A model generated the notes under the pieces. That model did not search any database. It saw only the letters and a program-made list of their open reading frames with translations, and had not been told where the DNA came from. From Dromiciops gliroides (Eukaryota > Chordata > Mammalia > Microbiotheria > Microbiotheriidae), in the NCBI RefSeq assembly GCF_019393635.1, contig NC_057863.1, positions 646,388,660 to 646,452,659 of the forward strand: a DNA stretch of 64,000 nucleotides, in the 5' to 3' direction. The position numbers and the translations under genes were made by a program. How positions within the stretch are numbered: position 1 is the stretch's first letter; each line of letters begins with the position of its first letter. Below, in pieces: positions 33,848 to 46,171 of this stretch.

Positions 33848-34118
33848 ACCTATATCTGATAGCTTACCCCCTTAAGGACCAGCAGATAGGGGAAAGAGGG
33901 AGGAAGGGATAGAATTTGGAACTCAAAACTTTAAATCAAAGTGTTTATTTAAAAAATAGGCATTAAGTTGAACACAATAGTAACAATACTACCCTTCTCT
34001 CTTCTGTGTTTTAAGCTGATTCATTGGGCCTTGCTATCTTGAGCACTAAACCCAATGCTCCCAAATTGGTGCCATGCTCTGTTTGATTTCAGTTCCTTCT
34101 CATTAGAACTGATTGATA

Positions 34119-34414
34119 TTTGAGGTTTTGCATCACTGCTCTGATTTTTTCTCTTGTAATAGGATTGATGCAGAAATAGGATTAATGTTATTATGTGTAT
34201 ATACATATGTGTGTATGTATATATCTCTATATGTATATAGATAGATAGATAGATAGATATAACCTATATCAGATTACCTGCTGTCTAGGGGAGGGGGGAG
34301 GGAGGGGAGGGAGGGAGAAAAATCTGAAATTATAAAGCTTGTATAAACAAAAGTTGAGAACTATCTTTACATGTAATGGAAAAAATAAAATACCTTACAT
34401 GTAAAAAAAAAAAA
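34119..34414 (+). mobile_element. L1 3' end with target duplication
   Basis: Begins tttgaggttttgcatc, has the (TATC)n run, the GGGGAGGGGGGAGGG tract and an A tail. The 14-base duplication agaactgattgata lies at 34105-34118 and 34415-34428. It has no counterpart in gene A. Confidence 0.94.
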
Positions 34415-34523
34415 AGAACTGATTGATAAAGATGACCACTTCACTCATTAGTCTTTGTTCCCTAGGAATCCTGTGTTTGCTTTCTTTCTTAATGCCTGCC
34501 TATCATGGTTTCCCCTCACCCCC

Positions 34524-34525
<2 letters not shown>

Positions 34526-34583
<58 letters not shown>
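34526..34583. repeat. (CA)n microsatellite
   Basis: About 29 CA units, uninterrupted. Confidence 0.96.
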
Positions 34584-34586
<3 letters not shown>

Positions 34587-34859
34587 TCTCCCCCCAACCT
34601 TTGCTTCCTGTAGCCAAACTCAAACTCTCCCTTGTAGCAACTGAAGGTCCAGGAAACCCCTTCCCCACTGAGTCCTCTCTGAACAGTCCTGGAGCAGAGC
34701 CCCAAAGGCTTCCCCAGCTCTCATCCTCTGCAGTGTTTTCCAGAGAGCAGAGATTGTCCTGCTGCATCTCATGTCTTTCTCTTTCAGATCATCCAAGCTT
34801 CATAGGTTTTGATGAACCCCTTTAATTTCATTTACCATTACTTGGACAAAGTCAAGCAC

Positions 34860-35010
34860 TTTTTTTTGTGTGTGTGCGGGGTAATGGGGTTTAAGTTACT
34901 TGCCCAGGGTCACACAGCTAGCAAGTGTCAAGTGTCTGAGGCCGGATTTGAACTCAGGTACTCCTGAATCCAGGGCTGGTGCTTTATCCACTGCACCACC
35001 TAGCTGCCCC
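34860..35010 (-). mobile_element. Marsupial CORE-SINE
   Basis: Reversed full-length SINE, flanked by aagtcaagca on both sides. Confidence 0.93.
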
Positions 35011-36459
35011 AAGTCAAGCATTTTAAAAGGCCCTAGATATACAAGCCAAAGATTTCTAATACAGAGAGCTCTGGGGCCATCTCCCCAAACTTGTGTCTCT
35101 TAAGACCTAACCTGGTACAGTGTTTGAATGAAAGAAGGCAGCTCTACTCTTGGGAACTGGGATTCTCATCCCTGCCTCAGTTATTCCTGGGCACCAGGAC
35201 TAGATTAACTGCATGCCAAATTACTAGATAAGTTGGCTTCCTGTTGGTACAATTTAGTCTACCCTGTGCAGAGTGCCATGCACTGGCAGAGACCATAAGA
35301 CCAACAAGGAGAAAAGGAAGGATTGAAAAAGTCCAGTTAGTGTGTCAGGCTACTTCAGACAGGTTCTTGGAAATTTCTTCTCTGCTATAGACTGGAGCAG
35401 GTACTAAGATGACCTTCTCAGGAAACCAAATAGATCTGTCCTGTAACTTTGTTCTCTGTTGGAGACAGATAAACTGAGGCTCAACTCCCTGTCTGGTGCA
35501 AAGAAGGAAGGCCATTTTAATAAGATCTTGCAAGAAAGGGCAGGCACTCTAGGAGAGTGGGGTGCTTGGCCATAGCAAACTTCCCTGTTTATCCTAGATA
35601 TAACTCAAAGTTATATATATATCCTGGTTCACATTCTTTGAGACACTTCTAAACATGTAAACCTCCCCTCAGATGTGGCCCACCTGCTGCCCCTACCCCC
35701 TGGGTCAACCAGACCCTGAGATTTTAGGATTCTTTGTTCTCTAACTTCAGAAAACTTCCACTAACTCAGCAGGGAAAGGAAAGGAAATTTTGGGAAAGGG
35801 GGATAAGCCTCTAGGGCTTGAATAATGTAGTCTGTTCTTATCTGAGAGGAGTATCCTCTGCTGGTTAACTGTTAACTGTGCAGGAAAAGGAAGGAATGTT
35901 GGAAGTGGGGTGGGGAGAAGCCCCCAGGACTTGAATTTTGTATCCTGCCTACTGAGGAGGACACATTATTATTCTCATTCTCTTTTAAATGATCACATAA
36001 AATTATTTCTGCCTAGAATTTGTTGTATTCACATGAGCTTCTCACAAACTCTTTGCAGAATTTTCTTTAGAACATATCATACATAACAGTTCTAGTGAGG
36101 AAGAAATCTCCCATCACCCTCTCACATTCTCCACAGATCCATCTACCTCACAAATAAAACACAAACTTTCTTCCTATCTCCACAGGGAGATGCATTCTAC
36201 CAATCTGAAAATTCATGAAAAAATCAGTATAGGAGAAATAAGATCTTTGATTGGGGCAGAGGAGCTATAACTCACAGTTATAGCAAGAATGCTTTATTTA
36301 AAGAGTGCTATATGCTTTTTGCTATTTAAAGAAAGCAAGAATGCTAAGAATACCCAAAGATGGGCACTGAGGATAGGGTTTATCTGGTGTAAGACAACAA
36401 AGGGAACTCTGCTACTGCCCTGGAGTTAAGTATAGAAAATACTTTACTATAAATGAACT
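35011..36459. other. Unassigned gene B intron, with a possible finger relic
   Basis: No repeat recognised. Near 36190-36245 the + strand reads HSTNLKIHEKISIGE, which resembles a decayed C2H2 helix and linker, but the cysteine half is missing. It could be chance. Confidence 0.3.
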
Positions 36460-36613
36460 TTTTTTTTTTTTTTTTTGGTGAGGCAGTTGGGGTTAAGTGA
36501 CTTGCCCAGGGTCAGAGAGCTAGTAAGTGTTAAGTGTCTGAAGCCGAATTTGAACTCAGGTCCTCCTGAATCCAGGACCGGTGCTCTATCCCTTATGCCA
36601 CCTAGGTGCCCCT
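36460..36613 (-). mobile_element. Marsupial CORE-SINE (first of three stacked)
   Basis: Reversed SINE preceded by ataaatgaactt and followed by ctaaatgaactt. Confidence 0.93.
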
Positions 36614-36621
36614 AAATGAAC

Positions 36622-36775
36622 TTTTTTTTGTGGGGTTTTTTTTTTTGGTGAGGCAATTGGGGTTAAGTGACTTGTCCAGGGTCACACAGCTAGTAAGTGT
36701 CAAGTGTCTGAGACCAAATTTGAACTCCTGAATCCAGGACCGATGCTTTATCCACTGCACCACCTCGCTGCCCCT
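36622..36775 (-). mobile_element. Marsupial CORE-SINE (second of three stacked)
   Basis: Reversed SINE with a short gap in the core. It shares the same target, ctaaa(t/g)gaactt. Confidence 0.93.
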
Positions 36776-36784
36776 AAAGGAACT

Positions 36785-36943
36785 TTTTTTTTCTTTTTGC
36801 TCGGGGCAATGGGGGTTAAGTGACTTGCCCAGGGTCACACAGCTAGTAAGTGTCAAGTGTCTGAGGCCATATTTGAATTCAGGTACTTCTGAATCCAGGG
36901 GTGGTGCTTTATCCACTGGGCCACGTAGCTGCCCCCCCCCCAA
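36785..36943 (-). mobile_element. Marsupial CORE-SINE (third of three stacked)
   Basis: Reversed SINE ending in a C run, followed again by aaatgaactttt. Confidence 0.93.
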
Positions 36944-37450
36944 ATGAACTTTTAATGAAGCTGTTTATAAGACTGCTCTTGAGTTTAGTATAGAAGCTAC
37001 TTAACTATAAATAGCAACTACTTACTGCAAATGAACTCCTTTACAAACTAATAAAGTCCAGGGAGTAAGCTGGGGAATCTTTGGGAGGGGGTAATGTGTT
37101 TGGGGGAGAGCCATACGAAAATGAAGAGTCTGGAATTGACAAAGATTGGTCAGCCCCAGGCAATTCATTGGTCTGGAAGTGGGGAGGAGGTGAGGATCTG
37201 ATAGTTATCATTTCCATAATAAGACATTGCTGTGCTGTATTCTAACTAATCATATAAAATGGTTTTCTCAAAATTCAGGCAGGCTCTTCCTGACTGGTTT
37301 CAAGGCTTGACTCTGACACTCAGAAAGGTTATGACCTTTGGGCAAATCCCTTCCCTGAGTTTCAGTTGCTTCCTGTAAATTGATGAGTGCTGGACTACTT
37401 AATTCTGAATTATATTTCATCTCTACTTCTTATGACTTTTGGTGGTTTAG

Positions 37451-37771
<321 letters not shown>

Positions 37772-38913
37772 TGAAGTGGTGTTTTACCAATTCTAGTTAG
37801 TCCCAGATCAAAGATGTGAGAAATATATGGGGGCCCCCCTCAAAAGCTGATTGAAGTTGTCTGGGAGGTGAATTTCAGCTGGGAGAAGGGTGCTTACTAA
37901 TGGCTCCTTTCCTCCCCCTCCCCAGCAATCAGGATCACGTGATGAGAGAGGCCCAGGGCTGGTCACATGGGGGCAGAGTGTAGAGGGCTGCCCCTTTGAA
38001 GATAGTGCATTCCAATTGGCTAGTGTTTGGAGCCAGTGTCTTGGCCCAAAGATTGTAACTGAGGAAGAAGGGTGGAGCCAGCCTGTTATGAGATAAAAGA
38101 GTCCAGATTCCCAAGCTGACCGCCATTTCCATTAGGGAGCTGGCCCATTCCAGCTCGAATGTATACATAAAGGCCTTTGATACTTCTCCAACAATGAGTC
38201 CCAGAAATTTTTAAATGGGGCTTCTCACAATTTGTTTCTCACAATTTGCTTCTCACAATTTGTTTCTCACAATTTTCGCACCCAATGTGGGGCTAATTTT
38301 ATGAAATTATGATTTGAAAGGGGCACTTTGCCTGGCCTCCAAGTCCAGTTCTCCCTGACAAGGAGGTCCAGCTGAGCTCTTATTAGCAGTTGGGTGAGAA
38401 CTGTGTGGAGGCATGGGTGGTTCCAATTAAGGTAAGGGACTCACACAGTTGTTGAAGTCTCAAACACACAGGTGCATTAAGTGAGCTCACCAAAAAAAAA
38501 GAATTGGGAGGGGGGGGGTGAATAAGGATGGTAATGCCAGGCCATTTGAGTCATTGGGCAAAGGGTGCTGAAGGACCACATAAGTCTATGCGCAAGGAAC
38601 CCCATGGAAAGAAAGGGACTGAATGAATTCTTTTCCAGGGGTGGTCTTGGCAGTTTGGGGAAACTGAGGCAATCCCCAGGTGTCTATAAATGCCAGGCCG
38701 TTTAAGTCTGTGGGCAATGGAGGGGAAAGAGGGGGTTATAGAGAACCCTGTGGGACCCCTGGGAGATGAGCCCCTCCCAGTGGGTGGTAAGGGAACGGAG
38801 TGGAACCTTGTTGGTGTTGACAGTGAAAAGGGAATGAGGTAAAGTGTTATGGGGTGAAGAAGTTTGAGTTGGGGGGGGACAATGTGTGTTCTGCCTTCCC
38901 CCCCTCTTTTGTG

Positions 38914-39066
38914 TTTTTTTTTTTTTTTTTGCGGAGCAATGGGGTTAAGTGACTTGCCCAGGGTCACACAGCTGGTAAGTGTCAAGTGTCTGAGGCCAGA
39001 TTTGAACTCAGGTACTCCTGAATCCAGGACCTGTGCTTTATCCACTGCGCCACCTAGCACCCCCCC
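38914..39066 (-). mobile_element. Marsupial CORE-SINE
   Basis: Reversed SINE in the retroviral fossil, with a C-run at the head end. Confidence 0.92.
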
Positions 39067-41658
39067 CCCCTTTGCATGGCATTTTCTGCTATGGGGAGGG
39101 GAAGGACAGAAAGTGTCTGCATCTTGTCTTGTATGTGTGAATGTGTGAAATTGTGTCATGTGTTCAAATCTTTGTAAAATGGGTAGGAAGTCAGTCTCAC
39201 GGACTTAGAGCTGGGCATGGAATTTGAGTGCCTAGTGGGGTACTTTTGATATATGTACTTTGTGGTGGAATGGCTAAGGAACAGAAGGGAAAATGTGGAA
39301 TGCTTGGGGTGGGTGGTTCTTGGGGGGAATTGGTACTAGAAGGAAATTGTCAGTTGAGGTTCTATGTGATGTCAGGTGTAGTTAAAATTTATCATTGTGG
39401 TGTTCTGATTTAATTAATTGTGGTAGTGGTTTTCCATGAGAGAGACAGGGACAGAGAGGGCAGGAAAAACGCCCATAATGAGATGGATTGTAGGGAAAGG
39501 AGATTTCTGTACGGACCTATGTAGTTAAAAAGTAAGAGTCTGGTAAATAAAAGTCTTGTTGGTGAAGGGAGGGCATGAATCCAGGTGAACAAGTACAGTG
39601 GGGAGACCTTGCACTCAAAGAGGCTAGGCTGGGGCTGCCGCTGCTGAGGCTGGAGCAGGCTGTGAGTGAGAAATGGCTAGCTGGCTGGAGAAAAGTGTGG
39701 AAAGGCCCCAAAGGAAAAAGGCAGTAGACTGAAGATCACCCAAAGGAGAGAGAGATGGCTGACCTTTTTCAGGACAAGAAAGGTTTGAATGTGGGAAGAT
39801 TAACTGGAGTCTACTGAGGAGTGGGAAGGGAAAACCCAGCTGTTTGCATTTGGTAAATCAGGTGTAGGGCAAAAGCTATTTGTGAGGGGAGAAAAGAGCC
39901 CGACATAAATGGGTATGGAGGGCAAATAAGTTAGAGTTTAACAGTTTCTCCTTCCCTTGTCTTCATAGACAGGATTTAAGGCGTAGAAATTGGTATGGAG
40001 GTAGATTATGGGATGTGAGGTCTGAAGTGTATCATTAGTGCGGTTCCTGCTGTCCAAGTTGAAGCAGGCCACAGCCTTTCAGCATTCAGCCGGATTCTTT
40101 GCCTTTGGGCTGCAAGTTTGGGGATTGAGGGACTGCCGGTGAGGAAAGAAAAGCCAGCGTTTTGATTTGTTAGGCTCATGGTGGGGAAGTCACTGCTATG
40201 CATCTTTTGCAGGGGTATTGGGTGAATTTATGAATGAAAGTTTACCTCCCAGGGTTGTGAGGATAGAGCAAAATGTTATGGGGGTTTAGTATAGGGGTTC
40301 TTAGGAATTCCTCTTTGAAGAATTGCATCTTTTGCATACAAATCCAATTGGAGTGAAATAATGGTTTGTTTGGGGGTGGGGGGAGCCAGGAGAGAGGTCC
40401 CTGAATTTCTTCTCATGAGAAGGGAGCATGGTGTGGAAGCGTGGCTGTCTGGGATGCCTTCCTCCCTGAGTAGGAGATGAGCAGGTTTTTTTTTTGTGGG
40501 TGGGTGGTGGTGGTGGTCCGGTGGGGTCATCATCTGACTGAAGGGTTCCCTTGTTGGGGGAGGGCCATCCCCCACTGATGGTGGCTGAGTGAAGTTGGGT
40601 GAGGAGCAGCTCCAGATCTCTCAGGTCATCTCTCTCCCCCTCACATCACAGGGACAGCAGCCACACCTAATCTTGTCATCCCTGGGGGTGGGGGAGAATT
40701 ATTTGAGAATTAATTTGTTGCAAATAAATTAATACTAAGGGCATCCAAATTGCTTCACTAAGCAGTGAAAGGGATCTTGCTGTTTTAATCTGAACTTATT
40801 GGTATATTAAGAAAACTTTATCATTTTGGTTTGCAACTTTTGTGAGAAATAATTTAAAACTTTCTGGAGAATTCCACTTTAAATCCTGAGAACTTCTATA
40901 GATACAGCAGTTTGCTATTTTAGATGGGGTTTTTTGTATTAGTCTAAGTTCCTTTGATATTTCTATGTTGAAGGGGGAACCTTTCAAAAAATTGTATGAT
41001 AATTAGGAATAGAAATAAGAAACCTATTGTAATCCCAAGACAACTCGATTGGGAATTCTGAAAATATGATTGTTCTGATGAGAATATATTCAATAGAATT
41101 ATTTTCAAGTATTTCTGTGCTCAAGAGATATTTTGTAAACTGTTGAGTCCATGTTTTAATTGGTAAACTGTTGACAGATGGAAATTAGGGTAAGATTTAG
41201 CAATTGTTGCATGCTAATGTAAATTGGTTTTAGGATTTTGCTAAGGGTTAAATACTGTTTGAGTTTCTTGATTAACTGAAAGCTTTCACTGCAGCTTTTG
41301 TGTAAGAAATTGTACCTATGTAGCCCTCCTCCTCAAATTGATTCAGATAAAAGTTTTTATTCATAGAGATTTTCATTGTTTTAAGATTGTGTTTCAAACC
41401 ACTTTAATTTTCATTGTCTTTTATTCTTCCATGTGTGTTTTGTTTTATATATGCATTCATGGAAGTTATACATTTGTAATTATTGTTTAGAAAAATAGCT
41501 ATTATTTTAGGTTTTCTTGGTTAGAAGCAATCTTGGAAGTCAAAAGGGGCAATGTATTTTAAAATTCTAGCATGGCCTAAATGTTCAGCAGTTCTAAAGG
41601 AGTTTAATAATTACTGGTTGAAATTCCATACATGTTTATCCTTTAGAATTGAGCTTAT

Positions 41659-41836
41659 GGGGCAGCTAGGTGGCGCAGTGGATAGACACTGGCCCTGGAT
41701 TCAGGAAGACCTGAGTTCAAATGTGACTTCAGACACTTGACATTTACTAGCTGTGTGACCCTGGGTAAGTCACTTAACCCCAATTGCCTCACCAACAACC
41801 TCCCCCCCAAAAAAAACCAAAAACAAACAAAAAAAA
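41659..41836 (+). mobile_element. Marsupial CORE-SINE
   Basis: Full-length SINE with an (AAAC)n tail, flanked by aattgag(c/t)ttatg on both sides, in the fossil's internal region. Confidence 0.93.
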
Positions 41837-42509
41837 TAATTGAGTTTATGATTGGGCCAATAAATTATTATAAAGATAAGAACTGTTTATAAACTTAATT
41901 CATATTTTTTGCTATCAAATTATCCTCAATTGTTAAATCCATATGAGACTTGGATTATGGGAAATTTACCATTTTAAAAGACATTAATTGCCTTTATTCT
42001 GAGTTATCAGATCTGAGCAACCAAGGTGCCAACTATCCACAGGGAGAGAAGAGCAGGTACCCAACTGTCACAGGAGGGGAGGGATTCTTGAAGCTCAGGT
42101 ATTGTACTGCTTTGGGAAAGGCAGAGAGAACAGTCATAGGCAAAAGCCAGGGCATATTCTTTTGGCTTCATTTCCCCCTCACATAGCACTGGCTGGCTGG
42201 CTATGCCATCTCATTCCACACCTGACTTGGGTCCCCCCTCCTATATGCCTGATGTCAAGGACATCTCAATTCCATGTGTCTGATTAAGTCTGACTCAGTT
42301 TCCCCTGCACTGGCTTCCACGAGGCTTGGCAACTTTTGTTCTTTTATGGAAACCCCCATAATCGTCCCAGGTATCATGATCAACACAATGTTGAATTTGG
42401 CCATGCCATCTGGTACCGATGGTATTCAATTCTTTAATTTCCCATAATGGCCTGAGGATAAGTAGGCAGATGATGCAAAAAGTGATGAAACAAAGATGAA
42501 AATTTTAGT

Positions 42510-42660
42510 CTTTTTTTTTTTTTTAGTGAGGCAATTGGGGTTAAGTGACTTGCCCAGGGTCACACAGCTAGTAAGTGTTAAGTGTCTGAGGCCAGATTTG
42601 AACTCGGGTCCTCCTGACTCCAGGGCCAGTGCTCTATCCACTGCACCACCTAGCTGCCCC
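42510..42660 (-). mobile_element. Marsupial CORE-SINE
   Basis: Reversed full-length SINE, flanked by tgaaaatt on both sides. Confidence 0.93.
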
Positions 42661-43742
42661 TGAAAATTCTATTCTTAATTGTCTTGTATTAAAGAAGGGC
42701 ATAGGAGTATGACTTATGGTCTCCTTTGTGGGTGGCTTGGTAAAGTTTTTAACATCTCAAGTTTGTTTCAAGAAAAGTAGAGGAGAGTGACTTATAGAAT
42801 GTTTTGTTACACTTGGAGAAAAATTAAGGTCAAGTGTATATACATGTAATTGGGAAAGATTTATGTGTATCCCTTCAGTATGATGTTACAGTGTCAGATA
42901 AAGCTTTGAACAACAGCATGGGGCATTTGTGACATCTCTCAGTGGAATAGCTTTTCACTCCTGATGCAGGATCCTGGGGTTCCTGGATTCTCTCTCTTGG
43001 TTTGCCCCCTTTATCCCTATAATATTGGTTCTTGTCCTTTTAATTTTTGGAACTTCTTGGTAGTTTGTTTCATCTAGGCTCAAGGCTTTCAACCTTATGG
43101 TAATATACCCCTTCACTCTCTGGACTAGGCCTGCCAGAATTTCGACTACTTCCACTAAGACCTAGGTCCAGCTCTACCACCATATTCAGCTTGAAGCAGT
43201 TACAGAAGAAGAGATCCTGGCCCCCTTTCCCCTTAGCTAAATATAGTAGCAACCTGGTAGACCTGAGTCCAGTTAGGGATGCTCCGGTCCTGAGGAGGTC
43301 AGTTGGGGATTGTTCTTTCCCTGGACAAGAGGGGTAGTGGATTAATTTATAACATGAGCTTAGTTGGGAAACAGTCGTATCTGCTATTAAGATCTGTTTT
43401 GTAAGAGATTTTAACAGGGCAAGTAATTTGAAACCAGAGAAGTGACTCTGCTGGAGAAGTGCCCTGGAGATAAGACATCTTCTAGACTGCCCCAAGGAAA
43501 GTGGTTCTGGAGACCTGAGAACTACATCTGAGATTCATGATGAAATTGCAAACTGAATGGACACTGGGGGGTGGTGTGTATTACTAAAACCACAAATATG
43601 ATGTTAGCAGAGGACTGAGGGTGGCCCAATGGTCAAAAACAAAGAGGAGGGGCTGCGCTAAAAATATGGGGCCCCCTCAAAAGCTGATTGAAGTTGTCTG
43701 GGGAATGTCTGGGAGGTGAATTTCACCTGGGAGAAGGGTGCT

Positions 43743-44038
43743 TTTTTTTTTTTATTAGACTTTTATTTTCCAAATTACATGTAAAAGCAAACTTTAACAT
43801 CAATTTTTTTTAAACTTTGTATTCCAACTTCTCTTCCTCCCTCCCCTCCCACCCCCACCCCAAGAACTCAAACAATTCAACATAAATTATACATGAGTAG
43901 TCATAGCAAACAGTTCTACCTTATCAAGGTTGTGGATGGAAACAGATGAAAACAAAACTTCAGATTAAGGCATTGTCAAAAAAAAATGTGTTTCAGTCTG
44001 TTTTCAGATACCATCAGTTCTTTCTCTATAGATATACT
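43743..44038 (-). mobile_element. L1-type 3' end (older subfamily)
   Basis: T-rich start, acatgtaaaagcaaac motif and CCCTCCCCTCCC tract, read on the -. It cuts off the retroviral 3' LTR, and the intron homologous to gene A resumes at about 44039 (ctacccacacatggc). It therefore came with, or made, a deletion of the LTR. Confidence 0.65.
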
Positions 44039-44370
44039 GCAACTTTCCTACCCACACATGGCTTTTGTCTCCCAAATTTCTGAAAACTGTTCAGGCAGCT
44101 TTTCCTTGCCAACCTTCCTCTTTGGGATAGGTCTTGTATTTGGAGTAGTCTTCTTTTTAGCAAGCATCACTTGATAGCCTAAAACACTTGTTGTCCCTAG
44201 TATAGGAAGTTTGTCCTTCCTCTTCCTTCCTCTTGCCCTCAAATTCCAGAAAAGATGGTGGGAAAGAAGGGAAGGGAATAAACAGTAATTTCCGCCTACT
44301 ATCTGCCAGGTGCTGTGCCAAGCACTTTCTTTATTTTACAGTAATGGCAATATTGTTTTAATAGTGACTT

Positions 44371-44525
44371 TGGGGGCAGCTAGGTGGCTCAGTGGATAGA
44401 GCACCAGCCCTGGAATCAGGAGTACCTGAGTTCAAATCCGGCCTCAGACACTTAACACTTACTAGCTGTGTGACCCTGGGCTAGTCATTTAACCCCAATT
44501 GCCTCACTAAAAAAAAAAAAAAAGA
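44371..44525 (+). mobile_element. Marsupial CORE-SINE
   Basis: Full-length SINE, flanked by agtgacttt(g) on both sides. It sits near the place where gene A has another SINE (12474), but the two insertions are independent by their tails and flanks. Confidence 0.92.
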
Positions 44526-44697
44526 TTAAAAAAATAAGCAATTATTAAAAAAAAAAAGAGTGACTTTGACTTGAATAAGTTATTTAGACTATTATAAATA
44601 ACCCACATTAAGTATAAATGACATATGAAGGAAGATGCTCTCTCTATCCTGAGACAGAACTGATGAAATGTATGTAATATAATTTTACATATTTTAT

Positions 44698-44738
44698 ATG
44701 TGTGTGTGTGTGTGTATACACACACACACACACACACC
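44698..44738. repeat. (TG)n(TA)(CA)n microsatellite
   Basis: TG units then CA units meet at tatacaca, forming a self-complementary tract. Confidence 0.93.
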
Positions 44739-44943
44739 TATTTCTGTGTAATTGTACTCATCCCTAGGTTGGGTGGGTGTGAAGAAAAAATTTACATGAT
44801 ACTTTTGTTTTCTATTTGGAAGGAATAGGAAGTTGTGCATAGTTGATGTAACTTTTATCTGAAATGGGTTTTTTTTTTTGGTTGTACTGTGTTACAGAAG
44901 TACTTGTTTTATTCCATAAATTTAAAATAAAATTTTAAAAAAT

Positions 44944-45120
44944 GTTCTGCTCATTTTTTTTTTCAGTAACCTTCCAAATTAGGTGATAGGCAACTGAGGC
45001 AAAGGCTAAGTTTCTTAGCAAGGGGCATACCGCTAGTAACTGTATGAAGCTGGATTTAAACTCAGGCATTCCTGCTTCTAGTTCTAGGGCTTTCCCCACT
45101 GCAGTACCAGCTCCCTTTAA
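44944..45120 (-). mobile_element. MIR-like ancient SINE fragment
   Basis: Counterpart of 14037-14195 (gaggcaaaggctaagtttc). Confidence 0.55.
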
Positions 45121-45533
45121 TTTCTAGATATTGGAATCTTTGGATTGAATCTGTCTTTCTATGGAGAACGTGCGTCAAGCCTAAATTTTCATTTTCCAAG
45201 GTCCCCATTGGTCAGGTTCAAGGCTGCTCTGGGCCAATAACCCTTTTTACCCAGTTTTGGGAATAGAAGTTTCTTCCAGAATGGAGCATAACAGGATAGG
45301 GCTGGGTGGGGGATTGGGGGTAGAGGCTTTGGCTATTTCTCAGAACAGATTGTAGAAAACTTGCTGTTTTGGGTTACTTGCATTACAGACACTAACAGGG
45401 GATTATAGGCTCACATGTGTGAACATAATGGGATGAACCTTAAAATCAAGTGGCCCTGCATCCCCTCTCCTTTCCCTAAAGAGAGCTAAATGACAAGTTT
45501 CCCTCCATGCTCATCTCTGATTTCCCTACCCAG

Positions 45534-45629
45534 GGCTTCCAGTTCCCAGAGAAGATGTGATCTCTTATTTTGAGCAAAGAGAAGCACCAAAGATGTTGGA
45601 GCCAGTAGCCCTGAGGAGCTGCTGTCCAG
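45534..45629 (+). CDS. KRAB-ZNF gene B, KRAB-B exon
   Basis: The acceptor ctacccag ends at 45533 and the donor CCAG|GTGAGT follows at 45630; 96 bp, phase 1 at both ends. It encodes LPVPREDVISYFEQREAPKM, then LEPVALRSCCP. The KRAB-B core is kept, while four nearby residues differ from gene A (SPGM..QEG against APKM..PVA). Confidence 0.92.
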
Positions 45630-45724
45630 GTGAGTGAGGTGAAAGCAAGTAGTGATTACAAGAGACCTCTAGGGGTTGTGGCGAAGCAAGTGCTAGATTT
45701 CAGGGCAGGAAGACCTGCTTTGGA

Positions 45725-46171
45725 ATTCATATAAATTGGAGGTGGTCAAGAGAGGGAAGTCCCTAAACTTAAAGGGGAATGGGAAATTATTGAGGAATGT
45801 GGGCTCCAGCTGGGGCTTCAGGGAATCCAGGGTGAACATTCTAGGCAACAGGGATAGGGAAGAAAACCCATGGAGTCAGGAAGTGGAGTGTTCTGTTCAC
45901 AGAAGACAAAGGAGGCTGTTGAAAGGAGCCTGGAAGGGTAATAGAGGGATAGGTGAAGAAATGTTCAAACAGCCCTAGAGAGGATTTTCTATTTGATCCT
46001 TTTGCTGGGGAGCCAGTAGAGTAGATGGTGGCATGGTCAGGTAGGAGCTTTAAGAAGATGGACTTTACAACTGAGGGGAGGAATAACTAGATTGGGAGGA
46101 GACTTGAGTCAGCTGGACCACCCATCAGGCTCTTCCAGTATCTCAGATGGTAGATAATTGTGTCCTGAATG
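45725..46171 (+). mobile_element. Fragment of a long marsupial interspersed repeat
   Basis: Counterpart of 16130-16600. It breaks off at cctgaatg, where a retroviral LTR begins. Confidence 0.5.

Larger units (their letters stand above)
30771..33950 (+). mobile_element. Long old L1 (ORF2 half and 3' UTR) in gene B intron
   Basis: Sense-orientation ORF2 C-terminal half. The ORF2 end region is near 33000-33125 (attggggaatggctaaac), and the decayed 3' UTR resumes after an LTR (acctatatctgatagc at 33848). It contains a SINE and two LTRs. The start is shared with gene A (7855), where it is cut short at 8929. Many stops; inactive. Confidence 0.85.
37815..43742 (+). mobile_element. 5.9-kb retroviral fossil with lysine-type primer site
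   Basis: The 5' LTR (37815 to about 38280) begins TGTGAGAAATAT and ends with about four 14-base repeats (tttctcacaattt). Just after it, gcacccaatgtggggc resembles the tRNA-Lys primer site of betaretrovirus-like elements. The internal part (38.3-43.6 kb) has no long frame and is badly broken; 41.92-42.5 kb is the env-type region related to 47.0-48.0 kb. A purine tract (caaagaggagggg, 43640-43652) precedes a 3' LTR remnant at 43654-43742, cut off by an L1. Gene A has an empty site near 12105. Confidence 0.82.

Noticed and set aside
34423-34825. Three overlapping frames around 34.5 kb with TH or CV repeats
   Set aside because: They are produced by the (CA)29 tract.
38551-39159. 202-codon frame on the - strand
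   Set aside because: Part of it is the SINE peptide and the rest is antisense to the retroviral fossil leader; no known domain.
43070-43495. 141-codon frame on the - strand
   Set aside because: It runs antisense through the retroviral fossil, shows no recognisable domain and has no support from related copies.
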